A stretch of DNA of 60,000 bases, from the NCBI GenBank assembly GCA_914767715.1, contig OU612074.1, positions 12,512,062 to 12,572,061 of the forward strand, given 5' to 3'. The translations under genes were made by a program, and so were the position numbers. Below are positions 1 through 13,064 of this stretch, one piece after another. The DNA is from Membranipora membranacea. Taxonomy: Eukaryota > Bryozoa > Gymnolaemata > Cheilostomatida > Membraniporidae. The first letter of the stretch is position 1, and each line of letters starts with the position of its first letter. The notes under the pieces are model-generated. The model was given only the letters and a program-made list of their open reading frames with translations. It ran no database searches and was not told where the DNA came from.

Positions 1-66
1 TTGTGGTAATGATAACCTAGTTTATCAGTGATCTACATGCCCAGTCAGATCACGAGAGTCAGTATG
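1..66. repeat. Interspersed repeat copy, inverted relative to 53943-54010
   Basis: The first 66 bases are nearly the exact reverse complement of the stretch around 53943-54010, with about one mismatch (a 'tagcc' versus 'taacc' difference). No coding potential is seen. It is one edge of a dispersed repeat whose type I cannot name. Confidence 0.75.
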
Positions 67-399
67 CCAACAGTGTCGATGATTAGGGCATTTCTAGATT
101 GCTACTAGGGACTGGCTATTTTTGCAAGCCCTTTGTTTTGCAAAAGAAAGCTAATGATGCTATTCCAGATATGGAATTCAATGTCATATCATATAAAAAC
201 TCGCTACAAGGGGTCACAGCAATGGGCAACGGGGCATGTAGGCCAATAATCCTAACAAGTACGCTGTGTTGCAAAGGGTGACAACGGTGGGAGGAACTGT
301 GATGAGGGATGAGAGAAAGTGGCTGTGAGTAATGAATAGCGGGATCACTAATTACTAAATAATCGACCATGTCTATTTTGGGGATGATAAGATGAAGGA

Positions 400-560
400 A
401 CAACACAACCAGCAAGCGCCAATGCTATTCGCCGCAAGGTGACTGGTGCCAGAGAAGTCATGGGTTCCGGTCCCACTGGAGACCTTTCAAAGTTGATTGT
501 TCCAACCCCTGTACCACTCCTCTTATCATAATGTATTGAATTCACTGATGGATAACGCAT
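400..560. repeat. Probable dispersed repeat fragment
   Basis: A phrase near 465-510 (ttccggtcccactggagac, then a run ending in ttgattgttc) recurs in looser form near 47290-47335, inside a LOX-B intron. The open frame on the minus strand here has no recognisable domain. I see no convincing continuation of the minus-strand gene whose last visible exon ends at 690. Confidence 0.4.
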
Positions 561-689
561 GTACTTCACTTGTCTTCAAAAGCATTTGGCTGTTATGTCC
601 TGAGGGGGGCGGACAGACATAAGCTGAATTGATTTGAGGGATACATTTCCTATTGGCCTTATTCCGACGCACAAGCGAAGTAAACTAAC

Positions 690-3339
690 CTTGTGTCAGC
701 CTTCTTGACCTCTGGCTTCTTTTCTTTAGCAGCCATGGCAGCTTTGATCACACCCATTATTCCTGTATCTTTCTTCTTTGTAAGCCTTGCAGAGACAGCC
801 TTCCAAGCAGCTGGCAGTTTGGATTGTATATCTTCAAAATTGAATTATCTTTTCATCAGTGTTTTGTTTTGTTACCAGGCTTACTGGCTACTTGATTGCT
901 TGGGTGAGGTTCTTTTAGCCAATAGCAATAATCAGTGCTAACACAATGGCTATGGGCTTAGGGTTTGAATAATCCATAAAGCGTAACACTTAGCTTTGCT
1001 AAGCTTAGAGTTTGACACAATTAAGAAAACAATGAAGATGCAAGGCTAAACTTCCTCAGGTGATAGCTCATTAAAACGGTCTGTGTATTTACAATTCCAA
1101 ATCTGAGGTATCTAAACCATTCTTGGCAAAGTGTGTGCTAGAAATGTTTACCAAACAGAAAAAACTGAGCAAGAAAATCATCATGAATGTTATGTTATGT
1201 TGTGTTATGTCTGACTGACTGATGCAACTTTATTATATCCAATTTGATACTGGCAAAGATGTCACTGATGCAAATGTATTATATACCAATCAAACTAGTG
1301 CTGATGTTATGCTTTTCACTTACAGTATAAATATTACATATTGCATTAACTATTGAGGCTACCCTCCTGTTCGAGGACAAAGTAATAGTGGGATTAGACA
1401 TTATTAGTGTCAATTTTTGATCTTACATAGCAATTTGAGTCAGTTGTACAGTGAGGACTCTACATATTGGATCTGAGTTCGGATGTTTAGTTAGGAAAAC
1501 TTACTTTCACCCTCAAACATTTCTGCCACTTCTCTGCCAACATTTGGGAGATGTGGCGTCTCGTCGACAGGGTTATATTTGTCATACTTTATCGTTGTCA
1601 CATTCCAGTAAGTGGAGTTCTTTGATTTATCCTCCTCTTTTTTCTTGTCTGCTGCAATTTCAGCTGTTTTACCTCCTGCAACGGATCAGACAAAAAGATT
1701 ATGTATAATTTATGGTATTTCTAGATCTAATTGATATTATTTCTTCCTACATGTTGATGATTACAGGGCTCTCTTGATGGAGCAAATCTTTAAAATGGCT
1801 GAATCAGAAACAGAACAGTGTTGGTGATTTCACTCTAGTATACAACAGCTTCATTTTTTGTAGCAAATTACTTCATGAAGACCATGTGATTTTCAATTTA
1901 CAATTACAATTTATACTTTAACAGAGGTGTTTTCCTTATTCCACACCCACTCAGAATGACTTGCTCACCCGAGTGTCAGGTTTTGCAAAACACACCCTAT
2001 ACAATGTTATTCATACTCATATTTTTTTGTACCGTGGTGAATTCTTATGTATCATACAAACCTTCAGTTAGACTGCTATCTCGGTGCAAAAACCCTCCAG
2101 GAGCCACGCTGGCCACAGAGTCCATCCTGCTGAAATCTGAGCCTCCATGGGGTGCCATTGAATCAGTAGAGTCACGGCGCATATCACTGACATCATCGGC
2201 AACTGATGATTTAATTGAAAATAATATAGTCTGAATTGAGAATAATAGTTTCAACGAGGGTCAATACTATCAAATCAAATTTATTTTCACTTTAATTCTC
2301 ATGCTATATCTTCCTTTTCCTCTTTTTTGGAGGCTATTCGGTAAACATTTCACTATTGAAATGAATTAGACTGCCATTGAAAGTGTAAAAAAATGAAGGC
2401 ACATAAAAACAATTGCTATTATTAACAATAATTAACAGTGCACAGCATCAGATTATATGAGGGGCGATTAGTCTGCTTAAACAACAACTCACTTGACATA
2501 AGATCCTCATCTTTTTCAATATCTGGCTGATCTACGTTCAGAGTATATTTTTCTGCATCTGCAAGCATATAGATATGTATTATTATTGGTGTTATGTTTG
2601 ACAAAGCAAGTTATGAAATTTTGGTGGCAAAAATAGATGACAGCTAACCCTGCACAATAGACTGATATAACTCGGTATTGTTGACGTCGCAATTATCAAC
2701 TGATATAACATGCTCAATCATTCCTGTGGAAAATAAAAAATACTGTACTTCACTCAACGCAATGAATTGATCTGGAGAAGATTTTCCTATATTTATTCGT
2801 TTCAATTGTCTTTCTCTCCCATAACAATCTACGAGGACAGCTTATCACACTAAGAAATAGGATTGAAGGCAATTATTTTGCTACCCATTTTAAAGCAAAA
2901 CTCACCTTTCCGGTGTTCAGGAAGTAAGTCATCTACATCATAGTTTGTAGCATTATCTTGTACTATAACCAGCGGTCGGAATGGTCTTGGTCTCAATTTC
3001 TTAATGCTTTGGATATGAATATATGAAATAATGCTATCACTGATCAACTCTTACTTGTAAGCATTATTGGTGCTGATGCATACTACTTTTCAACACCATG
3101 ATCTAACTTTACAATGGAAAACAGGTACCGATATAACTGGGAGTTTTGTTAAATACCAAGTTTTTAAGATTTACCCAAACAATAAAATATACCATTAAAA
3201 TTTCCCTCATACTATGTTATCAAGGCCTAGGCCAAAGAGAAGTCGTAGTGTGAGACACTCACTCATCAAATCCAACTTCGCTGGCTCTCCGCTTTCCTGT
3301 TGATCGTGGTTTGAATCTCTGTACAAAGCCTCCATACAT
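690..3339 (-). CDS. Unrecognised Ser/Lys-rich protein, N-terminal seven exons (partial)
   Basis: Seven minus-strand exons join in phase: 3263-3339, 2906-3006, 2649-2723, 2493-2558, 2062-2202, 1505-1675 and 690-831. They give 257 aa plus two bases, with GT donors and AG acceptors throughout and phases 2,1,1,1,1,1,2. The start is the ATG at 3339, with an in-frame stop upstream. The product begins MYGGFVQRFKPRSTGKRR. It has a basic block (KKLRPRPFRPLVIV), an acidic segment, a Ser-rich stretch with RRDST and RMDS phosphorylation-like sites (exon 5), a Lys/Glu-rich linker (exon 6) and an Ala/Lys-rich helical segment (exon 7). There is no signal peptide or membrane helix, so it looks like a cytoplasmic N-terminus. 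I do not recognise the family. The 3' part lies beyond the left edge; no further exon was found between 1 and 690. Confidence 0.65.
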
Positions 3340-5538
3340 GGTATTTACAAGATAGTGTGACTGAGATTACTGTTGATCGGTGGCACGAGTCACATTATCA
3401 GAGCTAGAAACTGCAAAGAGATGGTAGAGTATTCAGTGAAATGACTTGGGTTCAAACATGGCAAGGTTGATTTGTGAGTTGACATATATTTTGTTGTGCA
3501 CAAGTTCCATACTATGTTAGGGTTTTTAGAGCTTGCTTCACTAATCGCTGGTACCTTTGCATACTCTGTTTAGCTTCCTTTGCAAGATGTCAACATATCT
3601 TTCCTTGAGTCAGCCAAATGACAAGCACAAACTTAGGAAGTTTAGGCCTATGCACCCGAGGATGCTAAAAACTTGAATATTGAATCGAGAAAGCTACCCT
3701 ACTGGGACTCACACAACTCCTTATTTCGTTCCGCTGTGGTTCAAGCACAATTTCCAACAACATAATTGTAAGTAGCACTAAAATGAGGTCTCCCCTGTCA
3801 TTGTGTGACCATTTTCACTCCAATCAAGGTGCAACGATGAAGAACTTACAAAATCATATTGTAGGTGCTTGTCACTCCTTTCGAATACAATGATTGGTGC
3901 AATGCCAGGCAATTATGAAGATGCTCATATATGTGAATTATATTTTTCGTCTCCAAATTTTGAGGATAATATTTGTGAAACAAAGCATCATCATTAGGTT
4001 GTGAAAAGCTAGTTAGTTTCAGTTTCAAAATAAACACACAAACTGATGATTTCATGGCTTCACATCGCCTCTCCAATTAATGACAACATTGCCAGGCAAC
4101 AGTTACTCAATTTTTCCAGGCAATATGAATAAGGTTTGATGCATGTGACCAAAATAAACATGCTTCAGAGCAAGGACCTAACTCCTTGATCAGAGTTGGG
4201 AAACAATATAGCAAATAACACTTTAAACATTCCAGCAGTTCAAATATTGAGAAGCAGTATGGTGTTCTTCAGGTTGGATCAAATTCTAGTTTACTCGTAA
4301 ATGATCACAATCATGCTCATGCATAAATTAATAGAGGAACTGACTATGCAAATCAGAACACCCTTTGCACAATAATTAACTACCACCAAACAATCAATCC
4401 TGTGATTACTTTGCCAATCCCAATGTTTGAGTTATTCTATCGTTTATTGTTATATGGTATAATGTTCCATTTCGGGTGTTGTGCTGAATTATGTTTTCTT
4501 TTTTATAGTGTTTATAAGGTGTCATAAGGTTTAGCAGTGCCAGATTTTAGCAGCTCTCTGATTGACCAATGGGCCATTGATCAAGCAAATTTGAATCAAG
4601 GCTGGTGCTAAACTTGTATGAATTATATTATTCCGAGCAAATCAAGTCAAATCAAGTGAACCACTGAGCAAAAAGATATTGAAGGAGCAGCGTGAATGAT
4701 CAAATTATTATTTTGATAAATAAGTAGATTATTTTGAGTAGGGGTTCATGGTAATGTTCCATCAATAAAAACAATTGCTTTGAGAGGAGTGATCATAAAA
4801 TAATCAGCTCGAGTTTTTATAATGTCATCTTTCAAGGCATTATTATCCATGAAATATACAGCTTGGACTTTAATTTGTTCAGCTGCAGTAGAAATTAAAT
4901 CGTTTGTCCGACAAATAGCTATTCATTTGCAAGCTTTATTCTTATCACCTCAAGATCTGATCCAAAATTGGCAAACAAAATAACGCTAGTCAGTTTCCAA
5001 AGCATTTGTCAGCATCTTTGGAACTTAACCTATATCCAGCTCTTCAAAATAATATAATATGGTGCACGACTTTGCATTTTTCATTTCTGACGGCTTTGTA
5101 TTTGCGTGCTCAGCTGTTTTTTATTTGCATGTCAGTCTATGAAAATCCACAATAATTCACTTTTGGCTGTTTCAGTCATCAACCTACACTGACATGAATT
5201 AATGACATTCCTTTTTTTAGATCAACTATTTTTGTTACGTTGTATCAGCACAAACCGAATCTTACAGCTCTACATCTACTGATCAAATTTGATTGCTTAG
5301 ATTTTAGAGATGGTGGAACTCAAAGACTATGAAATGCTGGCATTGCATTTATTTATTATTGAGAGTTGAGCAGACAATAAGCAGAGTAATCATTGATAAA
5401 GCAATCATAAATTGATGCTGTTAGGCATTGTCAATAAGATATAAGCAAAGCAAAGGTATCAGTTTCAATGTTTAGGTTTAGGGTTCATAGGTCAAAGGTC
5501 AGAAGTAGTTTGGGGTTCATGTAGACCGACTGAAGTGA
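3340..5538. other. Intergenic, nothing recognised
   Basis: AT-rich DNA between two minus-strand genes. Short ORFs here lack splice context and domains. It should contain the promoter and 5' UTR of the 690-3339 gene and the 3' UTR of the gene ending at 5539, but I see no clear core promoter. Confidence 0.5.
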
Positions 5539-8424
5539 CTAAGCTTGACTAGTAGTGTCACCAATTGGTCGAATTAGTTGACGAATACTGAATGTTCCAT
5601 TGTTCCTTTGCAATCCACTGAGTTTGGCGCCCCAAAGCTTATATCCGATGCAAACACTAGTTTGCAAGAGCGGCTCGAGTATTTGATCCACACCTGCCAC
5701 TATGTCATAATCGATCTAAAAAAGAAGGGAAAAGATGAATTAATTAAATAAAATAATGTGACTTTAGGAAGTGAAACTGGTGCCTTAACCATTCTCAACA
5801 ATCCATACAAAATAGAACAATATTAATTCCAAATAAAATTTTTGAATTAAAACAGAAAGACTAAGATTAATTTCAATGTTCTTTTCAATTGAGAGTGAAA
5901 GGTAATTTTAGTTACTTGTATTTGAAGTTTATAATTTGTAATTTGATAATGTCTCTGCTTTCTTGCTGAATTCAATGAACACATCAGATAAATTTTAAGC
6001 CTGACATCTGTTAATACTAACCGATGAGGCCACACATGGGACATCACATGTTGCTGGAGTGGTTCCATTTGCTGGTGTAACCTCATAGTGGACTAATTCT
6101 CTCAACACATTGCCAATTGCTCCTTGAAGTCTTTCTCTCAGTTCGCACCCGGTACTATCATTCTGTATCTCGGTGCAGTTCAGTTCTACATTGGCAGCAG
6201 CTTCAGCAAACTCTATGTATATGTGAGAACTTATCGCACAATAGAAGGAGCAGAGGTCACTTTGCAGGTCAGCTTCAGTCTACAGCAGATGGTGTTAATA
6301 ATCATAAAAAAACAATGATGACAGCATATTACATCAGGTCGATAGATGTTACAGAATAGATTTTCCTCCACTGAGAAAGAAATTGCTAGTCAAAGTTAAA
6401 AAACACTGTAGGAAGTTATGACGTTAACTAGCCCCTCCCCTCCCCAGCAAGTTTCAAGAGAATTTTCATATAGTTTAGTCAGCGGACCACATTGATTCCT
6501 TCAAATGCTCAACGGAACTTTTACTGTTCTCAGTGAGTGAGCGACACCTGTAAAGTTCTCGCACCCAAATTGCTCAGTCACTGATGGAACTTTCCTTCAA
6601 AGGAGCAATTCGGAAATTTGCCTAATTGAAATCCAAAGTGAGTGATCAATTTCAGCAATGTGACGGTAATAACTTGCATCGATCTTTCTAATTGAAAGTC
6701 CCCCCCCCCTGATAAAACATTCTCACCATTCAATCTTATCCTTAGGAATATCAGTACTCACCATACTAGCAGTGAAAGCTGTGCAATACTCATTTCCAGT
6801 TTTAGGCTGATATGTTGTTATACCCTTCCCATCTAAGTAGGCTGTATTCTTAGTCTGTCACAGAACAAAGTAGAATTAGGTGCTATGTAAGAGAATACGA
6901 GCTAACATCCAGCATTTTTACTTTCTTTAAATTCACACGGGGAGAGACCCCATTGACCTCAACAAAATAAGTATAGACAAGATTCTTGTGCAGTTAACTT
7001 TCATGTTCAAGGTTTTATATAGATGGGTCGATTGCTTTCCATTTGATCTTGATTTTCAAAATTTCAATAGATATAGCAGCTTGACTTGATAATAAAGTTT
7101 TATTAAGTCTAATTAAGTGCGTGAAATAAGTGCCTTAAAAACTCAAATTAAATTAGTGTAATTTCTACAGGGTGAAAAATCAAAGTGAGTCTGAGTTAGA
7201 TCTAAGGTATTACAAACATAGGATTAAAAGCTTGGCCCTCGCATAAAAGGCAGAGAGAGAGAGAGAGAGCGAGACAGACGATCACTGTCAGACTTGTGTA
7301 TGAGTTGTACTATGCTAGGTGTGGTGAATTTGAGTAGTGAACTATGGCACGAGGGGCGGGTGCCTTGACGATAGCGACTTTGCACCGATTAGTTGATGGA
7401 AAGCAAACCTCCCTGCACTGGTTTGGCATAGAGTATAAGCATGAGAGTGATGGGGCGAACATTGTTTGCACTGAAACAATGAAGAGTTGGCAGCCTCCCT
7501 GGTTGCACAACAGTGTAAACACACCAATTATGTCAAACCACCGAAACTTACAAAATGCACTGAGGGATCGATGAGATTGATTGAGATGCTCAGCAACACA
7601 CAGGGATTGCTTCGTGCTGCTGGGGCCGGCCATGAGGAGGTTGTACTAGAGAAGGCCTTGAAACAGTGCTTGACTCATGGTTTCTAGCTGAAGACCAGTG
7701 TGTTGTGCAGTGGTACGCGCACCACTGTATGTTGTATCTATTGTTGTATCTCATCCTCAGCGCCTCAATGCTAATAAATATTCTATGGAGTGTCCTATCT
7801 AGGCGTTTTATTGTTTAGAAGATTGAAATCCCATATGAAGCCAAGGAAAGTATGTGATTTATACAGGGCAATATAGTGACTCACTCATCTATATAAAAAG
7901 AGGACACATCTGAACGTTACTGATATGAAATACTTACGTAGGCGTCTATCGCCAGGTCTGTCATATATGTCAGGTAACTTTTTAAAGTCATGATAAGTCT
8001 AAAGGTGACAGGATTATCCGCAAGTGTATTGAAAAACACTGGAACTGCGCTAAAACAAAAGATATGATCATATCAATAATCGAGTCAGAATAGAGTAAGA
8101 AAAATATATAAATGTCAATGTATGCCTGTCAGCTGCTGTCAGCTATGTCAGCCTGTGTGAGCATGTCTCTAATAGATGGCGATCAATATAAGAGATCAGC
8201 AAGATCGTTGTAGAGTTGCAGAATTGCACGACATATAAAAAGTTGATTTACCAGAACAATTATTTGTACACCACACAAGTTAGTTTGATATAATTGACAG
8301 TGAGTGGCTTATTCGGAAGCAGTTTACTAGATTACCTAAATATCAGAGTAGCTTACCTCTCGGCTGTATCTATCTGAGTGTACATCAGTACAGCAATCGT
8401 AACAAGCGCCAAGGAAGGAGTCAT
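5539..8424 (-). CDS. Small secreted cysteine-containing protein, 233 aa, unrecognised family
   Basis: Five minus-strand exons: 8357-8424, 7938-8049, 6762-6848, 6022-6279 and 5539-5715. Lengths 68, 112, 87, 258 and 177 sum to 702 nt including a TAG stop, and all junctions have GT/AG and matching phase. The start ATG at 8424 opens a hydrophobic leader (MTPSLALVTIAVLMYTQ) that looks like a signal peptide, so the product is probably secreted. Exon 4 carries Asn-X-Ser/Thr sites (NCT, NDS, NGT) and Cys residues in DLCSFYC and CDVPC. Exon 5 has one more Cys and one more NGT. There is no C-terminal membrane segment or GPI-like tail. The family is not recognised. The model is strong because the phases agree across five exons; the function is unknown. 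Confidence 0.7.
7200..7840. repeat. Inserted sequence of unknown type in an intron, with GA microsatellite
   Basis: The second intron of the secreted-protein gene (6849-7937) contains a (GA)n run near 7253-7269. After it comes a comparatively GC-rich stretch with overlapping ORFs on both strands (about 7310-7690) that do not join the gene in phase. The contrast with the AT-rich surroundings suggests an inserted mobile or retrocopied fragment. No domain was recognised. Confidence 0.35.
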
Positions 8425-10201
8425 TATTGGAAACCCTGAAAGGAAATCAAATCCAATCAAATTGGAGTACAAATGAAAGGTGTTATGTTTACAGAAGTCA
8501 GTGTCGCATTTGTAGGGAAAAAAACCAATATTATATCATGTGCCAACGTAATTACGGTAAACTGCTTGTGCCAACCTCCGGATCTTCGTCTCTGTCTCAT
8601 TCTCATATCCTTAGGTTTGTTTGCATTCAAAAAATTGACCATGGTTTCCAAAAAAGTAGGTGAACAGATTTTCTCACTGTCCAATAAAGAAAACAATGGT
8701 TCTAAGCGATAAAATTGCATTTGTATTGTCAATACTATTTGTACAAATAACTCACTCATCATGTAGATGTACATTCACTGAGATTGTGCTGGTATATTAT
8801 CTCTATAACAGTTCTCTGAAGATCCTGTGAGTCTTTACCAGTTTGTGTCAGCTCTTATATACCTATTTAGCATGTTGGGCAACTATTATGTTGGATACGT
8901 TATTCCAAATCTATCCACCGAGAGAACTTTGTAACCATGGTAGCCGAAAGCTTTAAAGAGTTTTCGACACAAGCGCCTTTTTTGCTAGTTGAGATTGTTT
9001 ATCTCCCGATCTCGTTTCTTTAGTTATGTTATCTTGCAAAACCTCCTCTGTCATGTTATTGCCAAAAAATGAATTTTGGTTGTCACATGAATGAAGCGAT
9101 AGGGTGTAACCAGCATTATTTTTTAATCTTGCCTGGTCTCCTCTGAAATCAGGCTTTTCATAATTCAGTAACATACTCCACTAGAGGCAATATATTTTTA
9201 CCTGATTGCAACTAAACAGTCTGTATTGAGCTTATATCCTGTTTTATGCCTCAAATGCAAAAAGAAAGTGGTCTATAATTTTCAATAACATAGGCTATCA
9301 ATTCTAGGTTATATAGATACTGTTTCAAAATTCTTGATGCAAAGTACCTGATTTCCAATACACTAATAGAGCCTATATTTTTCTGGTATTAAATTTGCTG
9401 GCAACGTGATTGCTAAGTAGAATCAAATAATCATTGTTCAATGGTCAGGAATTTATACATCAACAGTATAGAAAATAATCATGGCTAAAAACAAAAGTCA
9501 CAATGTATTGAACACTAACCATTATCTTATCAGTGCAGCACAGAAATTTTCCTATGCAAGTTTTACATCAAAATATTTGTTAGCAAAAAATTCCACAATG
9601 TATATCTGCCAAGTTTTTCTTTGTTTAGATTGCATCATAATGAAAATTTTTCATTAAACAGGCGCTCAAAAAAAAAACTACCAATGCTTTTTAAAAATTC
9701 GCTGTTATGCAACAGATTGCTTGCTTATATGCTTCAATTTGATTTTGCCTGTAGCATTGATAGTTTTTTGTTTGACATATTACACATAGAGGCAAATAGA
9801 AGTTGGGTTTCAGACTTTTGAGTGTCATACGATGCTAACATGACGGTTTCTAAACAAAAATGTCTACTATATATAATTACATTATTTTATGTCCGGAAGA
9901 AGAAACATCATGTATATGGGATATCACTTTTGTATGCCATTTTCCAGTTTAGGGACTTGCAAAGGGATACCTCAGTACCTTGCACAATAAGATTCTAAGT
10001 TGACCATACCATTGGTTGGAGACCAGCAGAGTTATGATTTGGGCGAACTAAATAAATCTTGATTCATTGTATCATATCATGTATAATTAAAGAAAAATTC
10101 AAATCAGTGTCTTATCACATGCTACTTCCCAAAGCACAGCGCCGAAATATTATTTGGCTTAGTGGGGATGCCGCAATAGATCTGTGCCAAGTTTGCTTTT
10201 T

Positions 10202-10343
10202 GTTTGCAGGAAGGTGGGCGCATACCTGGGAGACAATCAAACCCCAGTAGTCGACGGACTGCATGGTTTCAAAACCACAACCTTCAACATTTGCATGCTA
10301 AAGGAACGGCGCTCTAACCAACCGAGTCACCTCCTACTCCTAA
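10202..10343 (-). mobile_element. tRNA-derived SINE, truncated copy (family 1)
   Basis: Read on the minus strand, the copy starts with a 'ggagtaggagg' leader, an A-box-like gtgactcggttggttagagc, a diverged B-box-like segment (ggttttgaaacc) and then the family body (ctactggggt ... ctcccaggta ... cctgcaaac). The same order of blocks appears at 33986-34216 (minus) and 44424-44652 (plus). It lacks the distal part seen in those copies. Confidence 0.6.
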
Positions 10344-12206
10344 TAATGGTGTTTCAACCCTTTCTTGGATGCTGATTTGTCTAACTTATGTTCGTAGCTA
10401 TGTCTAGATCTACAAAATTTCAAGATTTTAAAACCTTTTTCTACCATGTAACACTCTCAAAAGTTGGATAAGATTTGATATATATTGTAGAAAAATATAT
10501 AGTTATTTTATTCATAAAATTTGTTGAGAGGTTGAGCTCAATAATGAGTCACTTATGACAACTATTACACTTAGAGTCTTTTTTGTCTCTGATGAGTACA
10601 TTATCATTTTTTATCTGTACAAGTAAGCCCCACCCTTGAACCTAAGGGGATGCTGTGGTTTGTGGTAACGATTGCAAACTTTTCGTCAGTCAATTCAATG
10701 CAAAAAAATTGAGATACTGCCCATCACTAATTCAAACTCTAAACATTACAATTGTATTGTCTAAAAACAAGCTTACACAAAAAGAGTAGAGTAAGTAATA
10801 CCTGTTACCAAGGTGATTCATAATTCTGTTTATGCTACTACTGCTGAGGTTACTTATTTCCTACCAAGAATTCTTATTGAAGTGTTTTGGGAATACTATC
10901 TCTTAATGATGATCGATTTATTTGCCACAAAGCTGCTCTGGAAGCCCGTCCTTTATCTATGCTGTCAAATCTTCAAATTTAAAAAAGATTTCCTTTGGGC
11001 TTTCCTAACATCTGCTCAAAAATTTCAACATATTTAAATTTGAAAATTCCATATATTAATACTTATTTATTGACATACTATTTGTCGCAGGTCATCCAGA
11101 GGCATCACTCTGCTAACAGACAAACAACATATTGAATTGAGCTAAGACTCTAAGTACCACCAGCGCTGCAAAAATATGAAACATGTAATAGTAGTCCGAT
11201 ATTTAGGCTACCCACTGCAGGCCAGGGTCTGTATGCTCTGGATAACATAATTTTTTTTCTGTTATCACTATCAGCGCATACAAACTTGCTTGCCATCACC
11301 CTTTGTAAAACCATGAGTGTTGTTTGCATCCTGTCCCGTTTTCAGCAGTTTTCCAGTATAAGCCCCAAAAAAGAGCTCGCTCATGCACTATTCTGCTAGG
11401 ACGCCCTTGTCTTTCCACCGATACAACAAAAACAGATGTCTGAATGAATCATACATCGATAAGGTATACAGGCTGATAATATGACTTGCGATTCATTGTA
11501 CCGGATTTATAGATTATCGACATTGAAAACTTTTTTTTTATATTGCGATTGTTTTAAAGAATTGTGATGCAACTATCGAGGCACCCCTGCTGAAGCCATA
11601 TTCAATGGGCATTGCAAACGTCTAACAACTAAAAAAAATTCGAAGCTAGTCAAGTAAAGCATTGTCAATCTTATGAAATCAAAAGGCGATCGCCAATCCA
11701 GGGGCCTTGAACCAAAGGGGGAGCTGATGTGAGATAAAACTCTTAAAGACTTGCACACAAAGGGGTGTAGGGCTGATAAATATCATTATATGTTATTTTC
11801 ACATACACATAACATCATGGTATGGAAATGAGGCTGAACAAAAACTTAATTTGATGATGCTGCGTAATTTTATTGTAAGAATAGAGTAAAAATCGCAGTT
11901 TTTGTCAGCGCAGATGGAAGAGCCACATTGATTGCAAGAGATTCCATATAAGTGACTAATCTACAGTGACTTTTTATGTCACAGCATATAAAAAAGGAGA
12001 AAATTTTGGAATTGGTGAAAATATGCAAAATCTTAATCAATGATTAGGAACGAATTGATAGCTTTTTGAGCAAATTTATTTACGACTTTTCATGACGTGA
12101 CGAATGGCATACACTCCAAATTTTAATAATGCTTGGTTGTCCCAAAGACCATAAAACATCGAAGGCAGCTGATTTTTACATCACCCTCGCATAATGTCAA
12201 ATATCA

Positions 12207-12290
12207 TGTCTAGTGATGGCAATGTCTCGGTACCGGTCTCGTGAGACTTGTCTCCTAGAGACACTGTCTCGTCTCGACGAAACAAACACA
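12207..12290. repeat. GTCTC-rich patch, possible end of a hAT-like element
   Basis: The run begins tagtgatggcaatgtctcgg and continues with repeated GTCTC/GAGAC words. This layout resembles hAT terminal sequences, but no matching opposite terminus or target duplication was found, so it may be a solo end or coincidence. Confidence 0.3.
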
Positions 12291-12576
12291 TGACGATACT
12301 TGTTCATTATTAATATTGTTATGAGGATTACCATACGTACAGTCAACACCTAACCATACTGTATTATGATTTATTATCGTGACCATTGATCATCCAAAAT
12401 GTTAATTTATGATCAGAACACCAAACTGATGTAATATCCAAATTAAAGTGATTGTAAAGGATCAGGGTTTTTGGTATCATTCTAGAGATCTCAGTCTAGT
12501 TTAGAACATTATTCTATGTTCAAAAGCAGCCTGTGGCCCAGTTAAGACTTATTTGCCCTCAAAGGTGGGATGAGAT

Positions 12577-12648
12577 GGTACTAAAAAGGTACTATTTTTT
12601 TCATTTGGAGTTGTGATCACTTGTTGAAAATAGTACCTTTTTAGTACC
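12577..12648. repeat. Perfect 22-bp-arm hairpin (MITE or small-RNA precursor-like)
   Basis: The arm ggtactaaaaaggtactatt plus two more bases is followed by a loop of about 28 nt and then its exact reverse complement ending at 12648. The 72-nt size fits either a tiny MITE/hairpin repeat or a pre-miRNA-like fold. The arm also repeats the word GGTACT internally. Confidence 0.7.
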
Positions 12649-12872
12649 TCAGATTATAATGGGAATATACAGTACTTTGTAACTAAGGCGTATTGTTATG
12701 ACACAGTGGTTTTGATATTCTGCATGTGATATCAAAACACACAGAATTTATCTATTGGATGAATGAGTGAATACAAGGCATTATTTATCTGTCCCATGTG
12801 GTTTAGCTGGTAAAATGGGATAGTATATGGCATTTCATAATACAGTGACAAAGCTAACGATCTAAATCGAAC

Positions 12873-13064
12873 ATGGCAAAAAATTACAGCTCTAGCTCAT
12901 CCGACAGTGAGAATGAAAATTACAGGGAGATTAACAGCTCTAGTGAGAGCAAGATTGAATATCATTTAGGAGGCATTTGTAGCCAATCGACGTCGAGTCC
13001 ATGTGATTATCAGAGGGAAAATATCTCTGAGGTAGTCACACCACTCAAGTTTAAACCCGTATGA
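12873..13064 (+). CDS. Ser/Asp/Glu-rich short ORF, hypothetical
   Basis: A 63-codon frame opens with ATG after 'aaatcgaac'. It encodes a low-complexity acidic Ser-rich start (MAKNYSSSSSDSENENYREI) and ends LKFKPV. Such acidic leaders occur in transposon-derived and nuclear proteins, but no domain is visible and no downstream exon could be joined with confidence. It may be a degraded mobile-element ORF or a first exon. Confidence 0.25.
   Translation: MAKNYSSSSSDSENENYREINSSSESKIEYHLGGICSQSTSSPCDYQRENISEVVTPLKFKPV

Larger units (their letters stand above)
8425..12576. other. Intergenic, mostly featureless
   Basis: About 4 kb of AT-rich DNA with only short, unsupported ORFs. It contains one SINE copy (10202-10343) and a GTCTC-rich patch near 12225-12290. 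No exon with convincing splice context was found on either strand. Confidence 0.5.

Noticed and set aside
7310-7690. Overlapping ORFs in the intron as separate genes
   Set aside because: No start context, splice continuation or recognised domain; better explained as an inserted GC-richer fragment.
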